Origin: Hydrogenophaga sp.
GTDB lineage: Bacteria; Pseudomonadota; Gammaproteobacteria; Burkholderiales; Burkholderiaceae_C
NCBI RefSeq assembly: GCF_025699295.1
Contig: NZ_JAILWB010000014.1
Span: 1-64,000 of the forward strand
Length of the DNA stretch: 64,000 nucleotides
Direction of reading: 5' to 3'
The notes under the pieces were generated by a model. The model was given only the letters and a program-made list of their open reading frames with translations, was not told where the DNA came from and ran no database searches. A program made the translations under genes and the position numbers. Shown here piece after piece: positions 62,005 through 64,000 of this stretch (positions are counted from its first letter, which is position 1; every line of letters starts with the position of its first letter).

Positions 62005-63804
62005 ATGAGACGTCTTGCGCTGATCACCGCCCTGGTCTTGCTGAGCGCCTGCGCCGCTCCGCCCTCTGCGACCGTGCAACAGCCAGAAGGCGCGTCGGGC
62101 CTCACTGCCAAGCCGGGCTGGACCTTCCAGCGCCAGGCCGTGGCCGCGGCCAACCCGCTGGCCACCGAGGCGGGCGCGCAGATCCTGCGCGCTGGCGGCA
62201 GCGCGATGGACGCGGCGATCGCGGTGCAGATGGTGCTCACCCTGGTGGAGCCGCAGTCCAGCGGCATCGGAGGCGGTGCCTTCCTGCTGCACCACGACGG
62301 CCAGCGGCTGCAGGCCTTCGACGGCCGTGAGACCGCGCCCGCCGCCGTGGACGACACCCTGTTTCTGGACGCGCAAGGCAAACCACTGCCCTTCGACACG
62401 GCCGTGGCCAGCGGGCGCTCGGTGGGCACACCAGGCACGGTGGCCCTGCTCGCGGCGGCCCACCGGCAACACGGCAAGCTGCCCTGGGCCCGCCTGTTCG
62501 AACCGGCCATCACCCTGGCCGAACAGGGCTTCGCCATCAGCCCGCGCCTGCACGCGCTGCTGCTGGCCGAGAATGCGCTGCGCAAGGATCCCGTGGCCGC
62601 GGCCTATTTCTACCGGCCCGATGGCCAGCCCCACCCGCCGGGCCACCGGTTGCGCAACCCTGAACTGGCCCAGGTGCTGCGCGGTATCGCCGCGAGCGGA
62701 CCGGCGGCGTTCTACGAAGGGCCCGTGGCGCGCGCCATGGTCGACAAGGTGGCCCGGCACCCCGAGCTACCCGGCACGCTGAGCCTGGACGACCTCAGGC
62801 GCTATGCACCGCGCGAGCGCGAAGCCCTCTGCCACGACCTCACCGTGATCCTCAAGGCGCTGCGCGTGTGCGGCTTTCCGCCGCCGAGCTCCGGCGCCAT
62901 CGCCATCGGTCAGATCCTGGGCCTGATGGCGCGCACGCCGCAGGGTGCGGCGCCGCTGGTCAACGGCCTGCCCTCGGCGGACTGGCTGCACAGCTACGCC
63001 GAGGCCTCGCGGCTGGCCTTCGCGGACCGTGCCCTGTATCTGGCCGACCCCGATTTCGTGAGCCCGCCGGCGGGCCGCTGGGACAGCCTGCTCGACGCGC
63101 GCTACCTGGACGAGCGCGCGCGGCTGATCACTTCCGCGCGCATGCCACAGGCACCGGCAGGCCGACCGGGCGGCGCCCAGGTGGCCTGGGCGGCCATGCC
63201 CGATCAGCCCGAACACGGCACCAGCCACATCAGCATCGTCGACGCCTTCGGCAACGCCCTGGCCATGACCACCACCATCGAGGCCGCCTTCGGCTCGCGC
63301 CAGATGGTCACCACCGACCCGAAGCGCCCAGGCGGCTTCCTGCTCAACAATGAGCTCACCGATTTCAGCTTCTCGCCGCGCGATGCGCAGGGCCGCGCCA
63401 TCGCCAACCGGGTCGAGCCCGGCAAGCGACCGCGCTCGTCGATGTCGCCCACGCTGGTGTTCGACAAGGCCAGTGGCGAAGTGGTCATGAGCACCGGCAG
63501 CCCGGGCGGTGCGCTCATCATCCACTTCACCGCCAAGACGCTGCACGGGGCATTGCAATGGGGCCTGACACCGCAGGCCGCCATTGACCTGCCCAACTTC
63601 GGCACCCTGGGCGGCCCGCTGCTGCTGGAGCAGCAGCGCTTCCTGACCAGCACGGTGCAGAACCTGCGGCAACGTGGGCACACGGTCGTGGAGACCGCGC
63701 TGCCCAGCGGCCTGCAGGCCCTCATGCGCGGCAGTGAGGGCGGGCAGCGCGCATGGCTGGGGGGTGCTGATCCACGCCGAGAAGGCATCGTCGCGGGCGA
63801 CTGA
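62005..63804 (+). CDS. ggt: Gamma-glutamyltransferase (Ntn hydrolase)
   Basis: Gamma-glutamyltranspeptidase of about 599 residues that cleaves glutathione and related peptides in the periplasm. A lipoprotein-like signal ([18 protein letters not shown]) is present. The large-subunit part has [20 protein letters not shown] and [11 protein letters not shown]. The autoprocessing nucleophile is Thr406 in [12 protein letters not shown]. Small-subunit motifs are [14 protein letters not shown] and [15 protein letters not shown] before 62005 favours this ATG over 61993. Confidence 0.93.
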   Translation: MRRLALITALVLLSACAAPPSATVQQPEGASGLTAKPGWTFQRQAVAAANPLATEAGAQILRAGGSAMDAAIAVQMVLTLVEPQSSGIGGGAFLLHHDGQRLQAFDGRETAPAAVDDTLFLDAQGKPLPFDTAVASGRSVGTPGTVALLAAAHRQHGKLPWARLFEPAITLAEQGFAISPRLHALLLAENALRKDPVAAAYFYRPDGQPHPPGHRLRNPELAQVLRGIAASGPAAFYEGPVARAMVDKVARHPELPGTLSLDDLRRYAPREREALCHDLTVILKALRVCGFPPPSSGAIAIGQILGLMARTPQGAAPLVNGLPSADWLHSYAEASRLAFADRALYLADPDFVSPPAGRWDSLLDARYLDERARLITSARMPQAPAGRPGGAQVAWAAMPDQPEHGTSHISIVDAFGNALAMTTTIEAAFGSRQMVTTDPKRPGGFLLNNELTDFSFSPRDAQGRAIANRVEPGKRPRSSMSPTLVFDKASGEVVMSTGSPGGALIIHFTAKTLHGALQWGLTPQAAIDLPNFGTLGGPLLLEQQRFLTSTVQNLRQRGHTVVETALPSGLQALMRGSEGGQRAWLGGADPRREGIVAGD

Positions 63805-63845
63805 CCCGCCACTCGTGCCCGGGAGCCATCGGTCAGAATACCCCG

Positions 63846-64000
63846 GTGGCCATCCCCCAGACCTTCATCCAGGAACTGCTCAACCGCGTCGACGTGGTCG
63901 ACGTGGTGGGCCGCTACGTGCAGCTCAAGAAGGGCGGCGCCAACCTGATGGGCCTGTGCCCGTTCCATGGGGAGAAGTCACCTTCATTCAGCGTCAGCCC
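63846..64000 (+). CDS. dnaG: DNA primase DnaG (N-terminal fragment)
   Basis: The first 51 codons of DnaG, cut by the right edge. The start is GTG at 63846. The protein reads (M)[20 protein letters not shown] and [15 protein letters not shown], then [16 protein letters not shown], the CHC2 zinc-finger start of bacterial primases. It makes RNA primers at the replication fork. Confidence 0.95.
   Translation, partial: MAIPQTFIQELLNRVDVVDVVGRYVQLKKGGANLMGLCPFHGEKSPSFSVS

Noticed and set aside
1..64000. Mobile elements, prophage or defence islands
   Set aside because: No transposase, integrase, terminal repeats, toxin-antitoxin pair, restriction system or CRISPR repeat array was seen; the gene order is housekeeping throughout.

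Overview
The window is GC-rich chromosomal DNA from a betaproteobacterium, most likely a Comamonadaceae member (Hydrogenophaga/Acidovorax-like). This rests on gene content: a Bug-type solute-binding protein, EarP beside an EF-P carrying Arg32, a HemP heme-uptake peptide after tonB-exbBD, a phasin with TGC-rich dyads at its promoter, and a surE-pcm-nlpD run. It is almost entirely core-type chromosome. I see no insertion sequence, prophage, integron, CRISPR array or rRNA operon. Two tRNA genes (His-GTG and Val-TAC) lie around ppiD, on the same strand.

Layout. 1-3.7 kb: a MacA-like efflux adaptor (cut by the left edge) divergent from a BaeSR-like two-component pair. 3.7-6.7 kb: a Fur-box-headed tonB-exbB-exbD-hemP operon with a 26-codon membrane ORF at its head, facing a GlcG/HbpS-type heme-binding protein. 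6.9-13.1 kb: a Bax-inhibitor-1 protein, a small lipoprotein, rlmD, a PolB-like exonuclease and nlpD-pcm-surE, with no rpoS after nlpD. 13.2-19.1 kb: a quinone oxidoreductase, then a LysR-governed catabolic operon (Bug protein, beta-hydroxyacid dehydrogenase, FMN hydroxyacid oxidase, RraA-type aldolase). 19.2-22.8 kb: a tightly overlapped Mla/Pqi-type lipid transport operon. 22.9-28.2 kb: a tyrosine phosphatase, ilvD, tRNA-His, ppiD, tRNA-Val and a HU gene. 28.5-31.5 kb: a D-malate/tartrate dehydrogenase overlapped with a fluoroacetate-dehalogenase-like hydrolase, and a divergent LysR regulator.

31.4-38.8 kb: EamA transporter, pgsA, uvrC, earP-efp, an AEC transporter and a LOG protein. 38.8-45.5 kb: a complete RND tripartite pump with a divergent TetR regulator and an operator closely resembling E. 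coli acrAB. 45.4-51.5 kb: a six-gene group 2 Mrp Na+/H+ antiporter with fused A/B subunits. 51.5-57.6 kb: a minus-strand run of MFS, rmuC, 2-hydroxyacid dehydrogenase, FKBP, nitroreductase, thioesterase and an HDAC-family amidohydrolase. 57.7-64 kb: phasin, a FutA/FbpA-like iron-binding protein, PPK2, a short-chain dehydrogenase under a LiuR-like palindrome, gamma-glutamyltransferase and the start of dnaG.

The most distinctive points are the hydroxyacid operon at 15-19 kb, the defluorinase-like active site coupled to a hydroxydiacid dehydrogenase at 29-30.5 kb, the 26-codon ORF heading the TonB operon, and two copies of a structured intergenic element at about 59.9 and 61.9 kb whose stems differ by compensating bases. 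Nothing here is clearly a wholly new system. Functions come from reading motifs and family resemblance; no database search was possible.
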